DNA from: Mangrovimonas spongiae
GTDB taxonomy: Bacteria; Bacteroidota; Bacteroidia; Flavobacteriales; Flavobacteriaceae
NCBI RefSeq assembly: GCF_003944795.1
Contig: NZ_RWBG01000004.1
Location: 300,339-364,338 of the forward strand
Direction of reading: 5' to 3'
DNA length: 64,000 nucleotides
The position numbers were made by a program, and so were the translations under genes. Every line of letters starts with the position of its first letter. Position 1 is the stretch's first letter. Below the pieces are notes generated by a model. That model saw only the letters and a program-made list of their open reading frames with translations. It was not told the origin of the DNA and searched no databases. Of the stretch, positions 55,959 to 64,000 are shown piece by piece.

Positions 55959-56978
55959 ATGTTAGAACAGAGGCGAACAACTAATATTTTGCTACTTATA
56001 GTAGTCATTCCCTTGGTGTTTTATTTACTAAAAACACTCAAGTTTATTTTTATACCTCTTGTTTTTTCTATGTTTATTGCCTTGTTTTTCTTGCCACTTA
56101 TGCGTTGGTTAGGTAAACGTAAGGTACCTAAATATGCTAGTATAGTTATTGTGGTTTTAATTATTATTGGAACATTAGCTTTAGGGGCAGAACTTATTCA
56201 TTTGTCTAGTAAACAAATTATGGCTTCTAAAGGTGAGTTTTTTATTAAAGCTCAAGAAAAAATAGCAATCCTTTTAAGTTCTGCTGAAGATACATTTGGA
56301 ATTACGATAGATAATGATAAAAATATGCTGTCTCAATTCTTACACAAAGACAACATAGGAACAACTTTTGGCTTTTTACATAAAACCCTTACCATGGCTT
56401 TAATGACAGCATTTTTTGTGGTGTTATGGTTGGCCGAGTCTATTAATGTTCATCAAGTTATTAATGCGATTATTCTTAAACAAAAGCATACGTCGGTTAA
56501 AACGTTTATGAAAGTAGAAAAAGACTTAATTAAGTTTATTAAAGTAAAAGTATTTGTAAGCTTACTTACAGGAATTTTTACAGGTTTAGCCTGTTTAGCT
56601 TTTGATGTAAGTTTCCCTATTTTTTGGGGACTTTTTGCCTTTGTAATTAATTTTGTTCAAATGGTGGGATCGTTTATTTCTGTTATTTGTTTATCAATTT
56701 TTGCCTTAGTTGAGTTAGATCCTACAAGTACGTTGTTCTTTTTCTTTTTAACTATTACTGGAGTACAAGTACTATTTGGAGGTATTTTAGAACCTATTTT
56801 TATGGGAAAATCTTTTTCAATAAATATTATAACAGTACTTGTTATGTTAATGCTATGGGGGTTTATTTGGGGAATTCCAGGACTTATTATGGCGATTCCT
56901 ATTACTGTTTTTATTAAAATTATTTTAGAGCAGTTCCCAGGAACAAAAATATTATCCAATTTACTCTCTGGAAGTTAG
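55959..56978 (+). CDS. AI-2E (UPF0118/PerM) family transporter
   Basis: 339 residues with about eight membrane helices. The C-terminal half carries the family motif region (VLFGGILEPIFMGKSFSINI, then TVLVMLMLWGFIWGIPGLIM). Members export small molecules or ions; autoinducer-2 transport is only shown for a few. Substrate unknown. Monocistronic. Confidence 0.92.
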   Translation: MLEQRRTTNILLLIVVIPLVFYLLKTLKFIFIPLVFSMFIALFFLPLMRWLGKRKVPKYASIVIVVLIIIGTLALGAELIHLSSKQIMASKGEFFIKAQEKIAILLSSAEDTFGITIDNDKNMLSQFLHKDNIGTTFGFLHKTLTMALMTAFFVVLWLAESINVHQVINAIILKQKHTSVKTFMKVEKDLIKFIKVKVFVSLLTGIFTGLACLAFDVSFPIFWGLFAFVINFVQMVGSFISVICLSIFALVELDPTSTLFFFFLTITGVQVLFGGILEPIFMGKSFSINIITVLVMLMLWGFIWGIPGLIMAIPITVFIKIILEQFPGTKILSNLLSGS

Positions 56979-57054
56979 TAAAGCAACTTTGTCTATTGGG
57001 TTAAAATAATTATAATCCTTCTTTTCTAGGCCTTTTTTTAACTATCTTTCAACT

Positions 57055-58314
57055 ATGAAAAAGACAATTGCAATCTTATTTTTCTTATTTGTTTCGGTAA
57101 CATCATTTGCATCTTATATTTTAATTCCAATGGATGCTGAGACGCAAAAAAATCATTTAAAAGCATACGGAATTACCTATTGGACCTTAGAAAAGCAACT
57201 AAAAGTTAAATGGTTACTTAATTACAGAGGGGGCTCTTTTTTATTGCCAGATACTAAAAATATTCAACGCGAATGTCAAATTAGAGGGGTAAGTTTTGAA
57301 GTTATTTCAAACTCTAAAGCCGAAAAAATACTTAACGAAATAAGTAGCCCAAGTAAAAACATGGAAGCTATTGTGCTTGAAAAAGCCCCTAAAATTGTAG
57401 TTTACACTCCTAGAGGAAAACTCCCTTGGGACGATGCGGTTACCATGGTATTAACCTATGCCGAAATTCCTTACGAAACTATTTACGATGAGGATGTTTT
57501 AAACGATGGTTTATTATTGTTTGATTGGTTGCATCTGCATCATGAAGATTTTACAGGGCAATACGGAAAATTTTATAGAAATTACAGAAGCGCCGCTTGG
57601 TATATAGAAGAAAAAAAGGAAGCCGAAGCTTTAGCTGCCAAATTAGGCTATAATAAAGTGTCTGATGAAAAATTAGCCGTAGCCAAAAAAATACGAGATT
57701 ATGTTATTGGTGGCGGATTTATGTTTGCTATGTGTAGCGCAACAGATAGTTTTGACATCGCTCTATCTGCCGATGGTGTTGATATTTGCGAGCCTATGTT
57801 TGATGGCGATGCCAGTACACCAAACTATCAAAATAAAATTAACTACAATAATACTTTTGCATTTACAGATTATATTTTAGAGCGAAGCCCTATGGTTTAT
57901 GAATTTTCATCTATTGATATGACTTCAAAAAGAATAATTCCTAAAACAACAGATTATTTTTCGTTAATGGAGTTTTCTGCAAAATGGGATCCTGTACCAA
58001 CCATGTTATGCCAAAATCATACAGCTTTGATAAAGGGATTTATGGGGCAAACAACATCTTTTACTAGAGATGAGATTAAAAGTAATGTACTTATTATGGG
58101 TGAGAATAAAACCAACGGAGAAGCCAAATACATTCATGGTATCAAAGGAAAAGGGTTTTTTACCTTTTATGGCGGGCATGATCCAGAAGATTATACGCAT
58201 AGAGTAGGAGACCCTAAAACAGAATTAGACTTACATCCTACATCGCCAGGTTACAGACTTATACTTAATAATGTACTCTTTCCAGCGGCTAAAAAGAAAA
58301 AACAAAAAACCTGA
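57055..58314 (+). CDS. Exported class I amidotransferase-like protein (often named asparagine synthetase B)
   Basis: 419 residues with a signal peptide (IAILFFLFVSVTSFASYILI). It is labelled asparagine synthetase B in many flavobacterial genomes, but it has no N-terminal Cys nucleophile and no ATP-pyrophosphatase motif. Instead it shows a Rossmann-like core (VVYTPRGKLPWDDAVTMVL, YETIYDEDVLNDGLLLFDWL), a nucleophile-elbow-like GGGFMFAMCSATDS with Cys227, and a GGHDPE segment (His375), like ThuA or class I amidotransferase folds. Probably a secreted hydrolase; the true function is open. Confidence 0.7.
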   Translation: MKKTIAILFFLFVSVTSFASYILIPMDAETQKNHLKAYGITYWTLEKQLKVKWLLNYRGGSFLLPDTKNIQRECQIRGVSFEVISNSKAEKILNEISSPSKNMEAIVLEKAPKIVVYTPRGKLPWDDAVTMVLTYAEIPYETIYDEDVLNDGLLLFDWLHLHHEDFTGQYGKFYRNYRSAAWYIEEKKEAEALAAKLGYNKVSDEKLAVAKKIRDYVIGGGFMFAMCSATDSFDIALSADGVDICEPMFDGDASTPNYQNKINYNNTFAFTDYILERSPMVYEFSSIDMTSKRIIPKTTDYFSLMEFSAKWDPVPTMLCQNHTALIKGFMGQTTSFTRDEIKSNVLIMGENKTNGEAKYIHGIKGKGFFTFYGGHDPEDYTHRVGDPKTELDLHPTSPGYRLILNNVLFPAAKKKKQKT

Positions 58315-58335
58315 TTTTTTTGTCACCAAATTTCT

Positions 58336-58986
58336 ATGAAATACCTACACTTATATTTAATTAGTTTAATTGGATTACTGTTTTTAATAAGTAATACAGT
58401 ATTATTTTTTAAAAATAAATCTATTAGAAATGAGGTGTCTAAAATATTTTTGATATATCTTTTTTCACTTTGTTTAATAGAAATTAGTTGTAATGCCATT
58501 GGAATATTAAAACCTAACACGAATTTCTTTATATCTCATTTTTATTTTATTGTTCAGTTTATTTTCTTAAGTATTCTTTTTTACAGTTTTTTTAAAGAAA
58601 AGGTTATTAAGAGTATTATAATTGCTGTACTTGTTTTACAACTAATCATTTTAGGGTATATGTATACTACAAATATTCAGTTATTTTGGCAATTTAATAT
58701 TTATGAAATTGTTTCATGTTCTCTTATTTTAGTTGTGTATGCCTTAACATTTATAATTAAAAATTTTGAATCCGAACATAAGTACTTTAACTTTTCTATT
58801 GGATTAATACTCTATTTATTGTGTAGTATTTCAATATTCACCTCTGGAAACTTAGAAATGGTTTTACTGGATAAGCCTTATATTGATATTTGGATTTTTA
58901 ACTCTATATTCTATATCATCTTTCAGTATATGGTTTTTAGAGAGTACAAATTCTTTAAAGGATTAAAAATAATTACTAAAAAGTAA
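58336..58986 (+). CDS. Six-helix membrane protein of unknown function
   Basis: 216 residues with about six predicted helices (YLISLIGLLFLISNTVLFF, IFLIYLFSLCLIEISCNAIG, FYFIVQFIFLSILFYSFF, VLVLQLIILGYMYTTN and further). Both ends are basic. No family is recognised; 30 bases separate it from the YjbQ gene, so cotranscription is possible. The AT-rich, Phe/Ile-dense composition fits a true membrane protein. Confidence 0.7.
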   Translation: MKYLHLYLISLIGLLFLISNTVLFFKNKSIRNEVSKIFLIYLFSLCLIEISCNAIGILKPNTNFFISHFYFIVQFIFLSILFYSFFKEKVIKSIIIAVLVLQLIILGYMYTTNIQLFWQFNIYEIVSCSLILVVYALTFIIKNFESEHKYFNFSIGLILYLLCSISIFTSGNLEMVLLDKPYIDIWIFNSIFYIIFQYMVFREYKFFKGLKIITKK

Positions 58987-59016
58987 CTTTAAGATTAGGG
59001 GAAAAATAATAATATA

Positions 59017-59436
59017 ATGTGGTTTCAAACAGAAATAACTTTAAAAGAATATACTAGAGGCTTTCATTTAATTACAAATGAAATTCTTGATAATTTTCCT
59101 GAAATTCGAGATATTAATATAGGGATGTTACATGTCTTTATTAAACATACTTCGGCAAGTTTAACTATTAATGAAAATGCAGATCCTACGGTTAGAATAG
59201 ATTTTGAAAGCCATATAAATAAAATGGTACCAGAAAACCAACCATATTACAAACATACGTTTGAAGGACCTGATGATATGCCAGCTCATATTAAAGCATC
59301 GTTAATGGGACAATCTGTTCAAATTCCTATAACAAATGGTCAGTTAAACCTTGGTGTTTGGCAAGGTATTTATTTAGGCGAACATAGAAATTATAGTGGT
59401 AGACGAACCTTGGTATTAACGGCCACTGGAAATTAA
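59017..59436 (+). CDS. YjbQ-family (UPF0047) secondary thiamine-phosphate synthase
   Basis: 139 residues. The family signature is IKHTSASLTINENADPTVR and later MPAHIKASLMGQSVQIPITN and GVWQGIYLGEHR. His residues in the first and last motifs form the active site in solved homologues. Activity was shown as a weak, promiscuous thiamine-phosphate synthase; the real role is uncertain. It ends within the convergent HAD gene, overlapping it by 21 bases. Confidence 0.92.
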   Translation: MWFQTEITLKEYTRGFHLITNEILDNFPEIRDINIGMLHVFIKHTSASLTINENADPTVRIDFESHINKMVPENQPYYKHTFEGPDDMPAHIKASLMGQSVQIPITNGQLNLGVWQGIYLGEHRNYSGRRTLVLTATGN

Positions 59437-60243
59437 AGACTCTTTATCTTTAATTAGTTTTTTTAAAATAAATTCTACGCCACCATCATCATTGCTTTTA
59501 GTTTCATATTTGGCAGTTTGTTTCACATTAGGGTGAGCATTTTGCATAGCAAAACTAAATTCTGATAATTGTAACATTTCTAAATCGTTATTATAATCTC
59601 CAAACACGATAGTTTCCGATGGTGATACGTCTAGTTCATGCTGTATTTTCTGTAATGCGTAACCTTTGTTGGTATCAATGTGCGATAAATCCATCCAATT
59701 ACTACCAGAAATTTTTACTTGAATAATATCTTCAAACGGTTTAAAATGTGGGTATAAGTTTTCTTCAGATCCGCCAAAACTGTATACGGCAATTTTTAAA
59801 AAATTATCATTACTTACTTTGGTTAAATTGTCTACAATTTTATATTCGGTATAATACTCATTAAACATAGTAATAAATGCTTCATCTTTAGATTCTATGT
59901 AAGCCGCTTTTTCACCACATAAAACAATATGAGCATCATTAATGTTTCTTAAAAATGGAATGATTTTTTGAACATCGTTATTAGGAAAGTAGTTTGTATG
60001 CAGATGCGTATTATGGCGTTTTGCAAGACCTCCATTTTCTGCTATTATAGTAATGTCTTCTTTTATATCATTCAATTTACTTACAATACTATGATACTGT
60101 CTGCCACTTGCAGCAATAAAATGAACGTTATGTTTTTGTAGCATTTTAAATAATGAGAAAAATTCCTCACTCACTTGGCCTTTTGAGTTAAGTAGTGTAC
60201 CATCCATATCGGTAACAACTAATTTTACTTGAGATAAATTCAT
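59416..60243 (-). CDS. HAD-superfamily Cof-type phosphatase
   Basis: 275 residues, cytoplasmic. HAD motif I is VVTDMDGTLLNSKG (Asp12, Asp14), motif II is around FIAASGRQY, and the C-terminal motif IV is ETIVFGDYNNDLEML. The C2 cap lies at about 85-190. Members dephosphorylate sugar phosphates, flavin mononucleotide or similar metabolites. Substrate unknown. Confidence 0.92.
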   Translation of the reverse strand: MNLSQVKLVVTDMDGTLLNSKGQVSEEFFSLFKMLQKHNVHFIAASGRQYHSIVSKLNDIKEDITIIAENGGLAKRHNTHLHTNYFPNNDVQKIIPFLRNINDAHIVLCGEKAAYIESKDEAFITMFNEYYTEYKIVDNLTKVSNDNFLKIAVYSFGGSEENLYPHFKPFEDIIQVKISGSNWMDLSHIDTNKGYALQKIQHELDVSPSETIVFGDYNNDLEMLQLSEFSFAMQNAHPNVKQTAKYETKSNDDGGVEFILKKLIKDKESLISSGR

Positions 60244-60310
60244 ATAACGAGTTTTACCAAAGCTAAAAAAATAGACTTTTATTTGTTTAATGTAAATGTT
60301 ATGAAAACAA

Positions 60311-60336
60311 AAAATCCAGCATTTGCTGGATTTTTT
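60311..60336 (-). terminator. Terminator of the thrS-infC-rpmI-rplT operon
   Basis: The inverted repeat AATCCAGCA/TGCTGGATT with a 2-base loop is flanked by A and T tracts. It lies 35 bases after the rplT stop. Confidence 0.85.
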
Positions 60337-60370
60337 AATAAGCGAAATAATATTATACTAGGCGGAAAGC

Positions 60371-60715
60371 CTATTTTACTTTATCAACAATTGCTTTAAA
60401 AGCTTCTGGGTTGTTCATCGCTAAATCGGCTAAAACCTTACGGTTTAATTCGATGTTGTTAGCTTTTAACTGTCCCATAAACTTCGAGTAAGACATACCG
60501 TGTTGTCTAGCTCCAGCATTAATACGCTGAATCCATAACGAACGGAATGTTCTCTTTTTTGCTTTACGGTCTCTGTACGAGTATTGCATCGCTTTATCAA
60601 CCGCATTTTTAGCTACTGTCCAAACGTTTTTACGACGTCCAAAGTAACCTTTTGCTTGCTTAAGAACCTTTTTTCTTCTGGCTCTTTTTGCTACTGAATT
60701 TACTGATCTTGGCAT
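60371..60715 (-). CDS. rplT: 50S ribosomal protein L20
   Basis: 114-residue basic protein with the L20 signature [20 protein letters not shown] and [20 protein letters not shown]. It binds 23S rRNA during early assembly and in several bacteria also represses its own operon by binding the leader mRNA. Last gene of thrS-infC-rpmI-rplT; the 104-base gap before it is unusually long and could hold a control element. Confidence 0.97.
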   Translation of the reverse strand: MPRSVNSVAKRARRKKVLKQAKGYFGRRKNVWTVAKNAVDKAMQYSYRDRKAKKRTFRSLWIQRINAGARQHGMSYSKFMGQLKANNIELNRKVLADLAMNNPEAFKAIVDKVK

Positions 60716-60819
60716 AATTTTAAATTTTTTTGTAGTAGGCGGCCATTAAAACATGACACTTTTAAATTGTTGGCCTAACTCCATGGTTTATAAATAATTT
60801 TAACCGAACTAAACTACGC

Positions 60820-61017
60820 TTATTTTAAACGTAATTGTTCCTTGATACTTCCCTCATCAGCTTTGTGTACTAAAGTACTGTGAGTTAGCTTTAGCTTACG
60901 CTTTTTAGATTTCTTTGTTAAGATGTGACTCTTAAAAGCGTGCTTTCTTTTAATTTTTCCTGTGCCAGTTAACTTAAAACGTTTTTTAGCACTGGATTTT
61001 GTTTTCATTTTAGGCAT
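60820..61017 (-). CDS. rpmI: 50S ribosomal protein L35
   Basis: 65 residues, very basic: [20 protein letters not shown] and [20 protein letters not shown] are diagnostic for L35. It lies between infC and rplT as in most bacteria. Confidence 0.97.
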   Translation of the reverse strand: MPKMKTKSSAKKRFKLTGTGKIKRKHAFKSHILTKKSKKRKLKLTHSTLVHKADEGSIKEQLRLK

Positions 61018-61056
61018 TTTCTTCTGCTTTTAAATATTTCGCTTATTTATTTTTAA

Positions 61057-61078
61057 CTATCTATAAAGGTATAGATAG
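61057..61078 (-). other. Perfect hairpin just after infC
   Basis: A perfect 9-bp inverted repeat (CTATCTATA, 4-base loop, TATAGATAG) starts three bases after the infC stop. No T tract follows on the minus strand, so it is not a classic terminator. It may stabilise or process the mRNA between infC and rpmI. Confidence 0.6.
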
Positions 61079-61080
61079 GA

Positions 61081-61635
61081 TTACTTACTTTTCTTAGGCG
61101 CAATAAACATAGTCATACGTTTACCTTCAAGTTTTGGCATTTGTTCTACTTTACCATAATCTTCTAGGTCTTGCGCTAAACGTAATAACAAAATTTGACC
61201 TTGTTCTTTAAAGACAATAGAACGTCCTTTAAAGAATACAAAAGCTTTTAATTTTGCTCCGTCTTTTAAAAACTTTTCAGCATGTTTCTTTTTAAACTCA
61301 TAGTCATGATCATCGGTTTGAGGACCAAAACGAATTTCTTTAACTACAACTTTGCTAGCCTTAGCTTTTAAGGCTTTTTCACGTTTCTTTTGTTCATAAA
61401 GAAACTTCTTGTAGTCCATAACTTTACAAACAGGAGGATCTGCTTTTGGTGATATTTCCACAAGGTCTAAACCTTGTTCGTCTGCGATATTGAGTGCTTG
61501 TTTAATAGGGTAAATACCTACATCAACATTATCACCTACTACACGAACTTTCTCAGCTTTAATTTTTGAATTAATTCTGTGTTGATCTTCTTTTTGAACT
61601 CTCCCTCTGGATTGTCTTCTTCTACGTATTGCTAT
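61081..61635 (-). CDS. infC: Translation initiation factor IF-3 with an ATA start codon
   Basis: 184 residues. From an ATA at 61635 the protein reads [20 protein letters not shown] and continues through the IF3 N domain ([34 protein letters not shown]) to the C domain ([25 protein letters not shown]). A TAA lies two codons upstream of the ATA, and the first ATG, GTG or TTG in frame is the GTG at 61461, which would remove 58 residues including most of the N domain. IF3 rejects non-AUG starts, so this gives autoregulation as with the AUU start of E. coli infC. Confidence 0.95.
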   Translation of the reverse strand: MAIRRRRQSRGRVQKEDQHRINSKIKAEKVRVVGDNVDVGIYPIKQALNIADEQGLDLVEISPKADPPVCKVMDYKKFLYEQKKREKALKAKASKVVVKEIRFGPQTDDHDYEFKKKHAEKFLKDGAKLKAFVFFKGRSIVFKEQGQILLLRLAQDLEDYGKVEQMPKLEGKRMTMFIAPKKSK

Positions 61636-61663
61636 GGCTTATAAATTTAAATTAAACTTTATT

Positions 61664-63598
61664 TTAAAATTGTTTTAGAGATTTGCCTATCTCATCATCA
61701 ATTATACTTGCTAATTGTTGTACAGAAATCATGCCAAGATCCTCGCCACCATGCTGTCTTACCGAGATCTTGTTTTCTTGTTCTTCTTTTTCACCAACAA
61801 CTATCATGTATGGGATTTTCTTAACTTCGGCATCCCGAATCTTTTTTCCCATAGTTTCATTCCTGTTGTCAATTAGGGCGCGAATTTCGTTATTTTCTAA
61901 CAAATTTAAAACTTTTTCCGCGTATTTTTCATATTTCTCACTGATTGATAGCACAATGACTTGCTCAGGCATAAGCCATAATGGGAAATTTCCACCTGTG
62001 TGTTCTAGCAAAATAGCGATAAAACGTTCCATACTACCAAATGGTGCACGGTGTATCATTACAGGTTGGTGTGTTTCGTTATCACTACCTTTATAAGTTA
62101 ATTCAAAACGTTTTGGTAATTGGTAGTCTACTTGTATGGTTCCTAATTGCCAGCTTCTTCCAAGGGCATCTTTTACCATAAAGTCTAGTTTTGGTCCATA
62201 AAAAGCAGCTTCGCCTGTTTCTATAACATAATCAAGCCCTTTATCTTTAACAGCATCAATAATAGCCTGTTCTGCTTTTATCCAATGTTCTTCATCGCCA
62301 ATGTACTTTTCAGGATTCTCAGGATCTCTTAAGGAAACTTGTGTGGTGAAGTTTTCAAAACCTAAAGATCCAAAGACATACAACACAAGGTCTATTACTT
62401 TTTTAAACTCTTCATCTAACTGTTCTGGTGTACAGAAAATATGAGCGTCGTCTTGAGTGAATCCTCTTACCCGAGTTAAGCCATGTAGTTCGCCACTTTG
62501 TTCATATCTGTAAACAGTACCAAATTCAGCATAGCGTTTTGGTAAATCTTTATAGGACCATTGTGTATGTTTAAAAATTTCGCAGTGATGTGGACAGTTC
62601 ATAGGTTTTAGTAGGAACTCTTCATCTTCTTTTGGTGTGTGAATAGGTTGAAAACTATCCTCACCATATTTTGCGTAATGTCCAGAGGTGACATAAAGTT
62701 CTTTTTGACCAATATGTGGTGTAATTACCATTTCATAACCTGCTTTCTTTTGGGCAGCTTTTAGGAAGTTTTCTAATCGTTCTCTTAAAGCAGCACCTTT
62801 AGGAAGCCATAATGGCAATCCTTGCCCAACTTTTTGTGAAAACGCAAATAATTCTAGTTCTCTACCTAGTTTACGGTGATCTCTTTTTTTGGCTTCTTCA
62901 AGTAACTCTAAGTATTCTTTTAGTTCTTTTTGTTTTGGGAAGGATATACCATAAACTCTTGTAAGTTGTGTGTTGTTTTCGTCGCCTCTCCAATAAGCAC
63001 CAGCTACCGACAAAATTTTAACCGCTTTTATAATACTTGTATTAGGAATATGTCCACCACGACATAAATCGGTAAATGTAGAGTGATCACAAAAAGTTAT
63101 CGTACCATCTTCAAGGTTTTCGATAAGCTCAGTTTTGTATTCATTGTCCTTATATAATTGTAGAGCTTCTGCTTTAGTAGCAGATCGCATTTTAAATTCA
63201 TGCTTTTCTCTAGCAATTTGAAGCATTTTATCTTCAATAGTTTTAAAGTCTTTGTCAGAGATTGAATGCTCGCCTAAATCTACATCATAATAAAAGCCAT
63301 TCTCAATCGCTGGTCCAATCGTTAATTTTATACCAGGATATAGTTCTTCTAAAGCTTGAGCCAAAACATGAGCAGAGGAGTGCCAAAACGCTTTCTTACC
63401 TTCATCATCTTTCCACGTATATAATATAAGAGAACCGTCTTCGGTTAATTTGGTTGTAGATTCTATTGTTTGGTTATTGTAACTTGCAGAAATAACATTT
63501 CTAGCTAATCCTTCACTAATACTTCTAGCTACTTCATAAGGCGTAACGCCAGATTCAAACTCTTTAACGCTACCATCAGGTAATGTAATATTTATCAT
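61664..63598 (-). CDS. thrS: Threonine-tRNA ligase
   Basis: 644 residues. TGS domain (1-60), N2 editing domain with [17 protein letters not shown], class II catalytic core with the zinc-binding motif [19 protein letters not shown] and [20 protein letters not shown], motif 3 [18 protein letters not shown], then an anticodon-binding domain. It charges tRNA-Thr and edits serine. First gene of the translation operon. The leader is only about 25 bases, too short for a T-box. Confidence 0.97.
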   Translation of the reverse strand: MINITLPDGSVKEFESGVTPYEVARSISEGLARNVISASYNNQTIESTTKLTEDGSLILYTWKDDEGKKAFWHSSAHVLAQALEELYPGIKLTIGPAIENGFYYDVDLGEHSISDKDFKTIEDKMLQIAREKHEFKMRSATKAEALQLYKDNEYKTELIENLEDGTITFCDHSTFTDLCRGGHIPNTSIIKAVKILSVAGAYWRGDENNTQLTRVYGISFPKQKELKEYLELLEEAKKRDHRKLGRELELFAFSQKVGQGLPLWLPKGAALRERLENFLKAAQKKAGYEMVITPHIGQKELYVTSGHYAKYGEDSFQPIHTPKEDEEFLLKPMNCPHHCEIFKHTQWSYKDLPKRYAEFGTVYRYEQSGELHGLTRVRGFTQDDAHIFCTPEQLDEEFKKVIDLVLYVFGSLGFENFTTQVSLRDPENPEKYIGDEEHWIKAEQAIIDAVKDKGLDYVIETGEAAFYGPKLDFMVKDALGRSWQLGTIQVDYQLPKRFELTYKGSDNETHQPVMIHRAPFGSMERFIAILLEHTGGNFPLWLMPEQVIVLSISEKYEKYAEKVLNLLENNEIRALIDNRNETMGKKIRDAEVKKIPYMIVVGEKEEQENKISVRQHGGEDLGMISVQQLASIIDDEIGKSLKQF

Positions 63599-63629
63599 AA
63601 ACTATATTTCGGTATTATATATAAGTATG

Positions 63630-63660
63630 CAAAGATAAACGTATAATATGTCTCAAGCAA
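63630..63660 (-). promoter_or_regulatory. Promoter of the thrS operon
   Basis: On the minus strand TTGC (63660-63657), a 19-base spacer and TATCTTTG (63637-63630) match the Bacteroidota consensus, about 32 bases before the thrS start. Confidence 0.6.
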
Positions 63661-63812
63661 CTATAATAATTACATTAATATATATGTAACTAAAAAAGAC
63701 TAATATTAGATGAGTATTATAGGATGTTTAAATTTTATTTAATTGTAACTAATTGGTTTTATGATGTGTTGGTGTGTAATTCAAAAAAACTTTAAAAAAA
63801 GGTTATAAAAAA
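63661..63812. other. AT-rich intergenic region without a visible gene
   Basis: About 150 bases upstream of the thrS promoter hold no open reading frame with family resemblance and no clear RNA fold. It separates the divergent thrS promoter from the plus-strand promoters at the window edge. Confidence 0.6.
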
Positions 63813-63845
63813 TTTGTTTAGAAGAGAGGGAAGGTTGTATATTTG
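63813..63845 (+). promoter_or_regulatory. Strong plus-strand promoter, first of a tandem pair
   Basis: TTTG (63813-63816), a 21-base spacer and GGTTGTATATTTGCACCC (TATATTTG at 63838-63845). The same 15-base core recurs at the second promoter downstream. Confidence 0.7.
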
Positions 63846-63940
63846 CACCCTCGAAAACGCCACTATGGTTGGCTGTAAGTAGAGAAGTTCTTTAAAAAAT
63901 ATGCGGCACGAAAAAAAATTAAAAAAAACTTCAAAAAGTT

Positions 63941-63970
63941 TTTGTGAATTAAAAAAGGGTTGTATATTTG
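63941..63970 (+). promoter_or_regulatory. Strong plus-strand promoter, second of a tandem pair
   Basis: TTTG (63941-63944), an 18-base spacer and GGTTGTATATTTGCACCC (TATATTTG at 63963-63970), 125 bases after the first. Between them is AGAGAAGTTCTTTAAAAAAT, resembling rRNA leader boxes. No gene follows within the window; the target is probably an rRNA operon. Confidence 0.7.
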
Positions 63971-64000
63971 CACCCGCTTTGCGAAACAAGGCGATAAAGA

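Noticed and set aside
57055..58314. Calling the gene true asparagine synthetase
   Set aside because: No N-terminal Cys nucleophile, no PP-loop motif, and a signal peptide is present.
61081..61461. Short infC starting at GTG
   Set aside because: It would remove the IF3 N domain that is clearly encoded upstream in the same frame.
63599..63660. T-box or amino-acid leader for thrS
   Set aside because: The leader between promoter and start is about 25 bases, too short for such an element.
1..64000. CRISPR arrays, insertion sequences, integrases, prophage or restriction systems
   Set aside because: Looked for and not seen. The only regular repeat array is the 3 x 28-bp set at satD, which has no unique spacers and is AT-rich with palindromes, unlike CRISPR.

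Overview
The window is chromosomal DNA from a member of the Bacteroidota, most likely family Flavobacteriaceae. The DNA is AT-rich and intergenic regions are short. Promoters follow the Bacteroidota pattern (TTTG, about 19-20 bases, then TAnnTTTG) and Shine-Dalgarno sequences are scarce. Cargo of the type IX secretion system (T9SS), acid-rich (surface-export-like) lipoproteins, a split transketolase and the small DUF4252/DUF3307/SatD families all fit. The genus cannot be fixed from the sequence. There is no sign of a prophage, insertion sequence, integrase, CRISPR array or plasmid backbone; this is a core genome segment.

Layout. 1-9.1 kb: GlmU-like protein, orphan peptide-binding lipoprotein, mtaB, lipocalin-like lipoprotein, small GNAT protein, alpha/beta hydrolase, lytic transglycosylase, cardiolipin synthase, TPR membrane protein. 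9.2-14.4 kb: rpmH, carB (without the allosteric domain) and a BamA-like outer-membrane protein. 14.35-18 kb: a DUF3307 gene split by a frameshift, satD preceded by three 28-bp iterated palindromes, a thioesterase and rmuC. 18.1-23.5 kb: a vitamin B12 uptake locus, with btuF-btuC-btuD on the minus strand and a cobalamin riboswitch plus btuB on the plus strand. 23.5-28 kb: S41 protease and YD-repeat lipoproteins, then a sigma/anti-sigma-like/DUF4252/DUF4252 operon. 28-36 kb: purB, a HEAT-like protein, a haem-binding protein, a glycosyltransferase, two T9SS cargo proteins and an SRPBCC protein. 36-45 kb: three parvulin-type chaperones with a MoxR ATPase, aconitase, a TlpA-like thioredoxin, tRNA-Leu(GAG) and tRNA-Lys(TTT). 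45-54 kb: aroK, a PyrR-like phosphoribosyltransferase, an Hsp15-like protein, a Ca-binding FKBP lipoprotein, transketolase halves, tgt-lptF-eamA, accA. 54-60 kb: dnaB, an AI-2E family transporter, a secreted amidotransferase-like protein, YjbQ and a HAD phosphatase. 60.3-63.6 kb: thrS-infC-rpmI-rplT. At the right edge two near-identical strong promoters probably drive an rRNA operon beyond the window.

How parts work together. The B12 locus imports cobalamin: BtuB crosses the outer membrane, BtuFCD the inner, and the riboswitch shuts BtuB expression when B12 is plentiful. The three parvulins probably form a periplasmic outer-membrane-protein folding unit. thrS-infC-rpmI-rplT is the classic translation operon, and here infC starts with a rare ATA codon.

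I did not find a clearly new defence or mobile system. The best candidates for new biology are the satD/DUF3307 locus (iterated palindromes, a cyclase-like fold fused to a helix-turn-helix, and a homopolymer frameshift), the secreted amidotransferase-like protein usually named asparagine synthetase B, the sigma/DUF4252 module, and a Tgt without its usual zinc cysteines.
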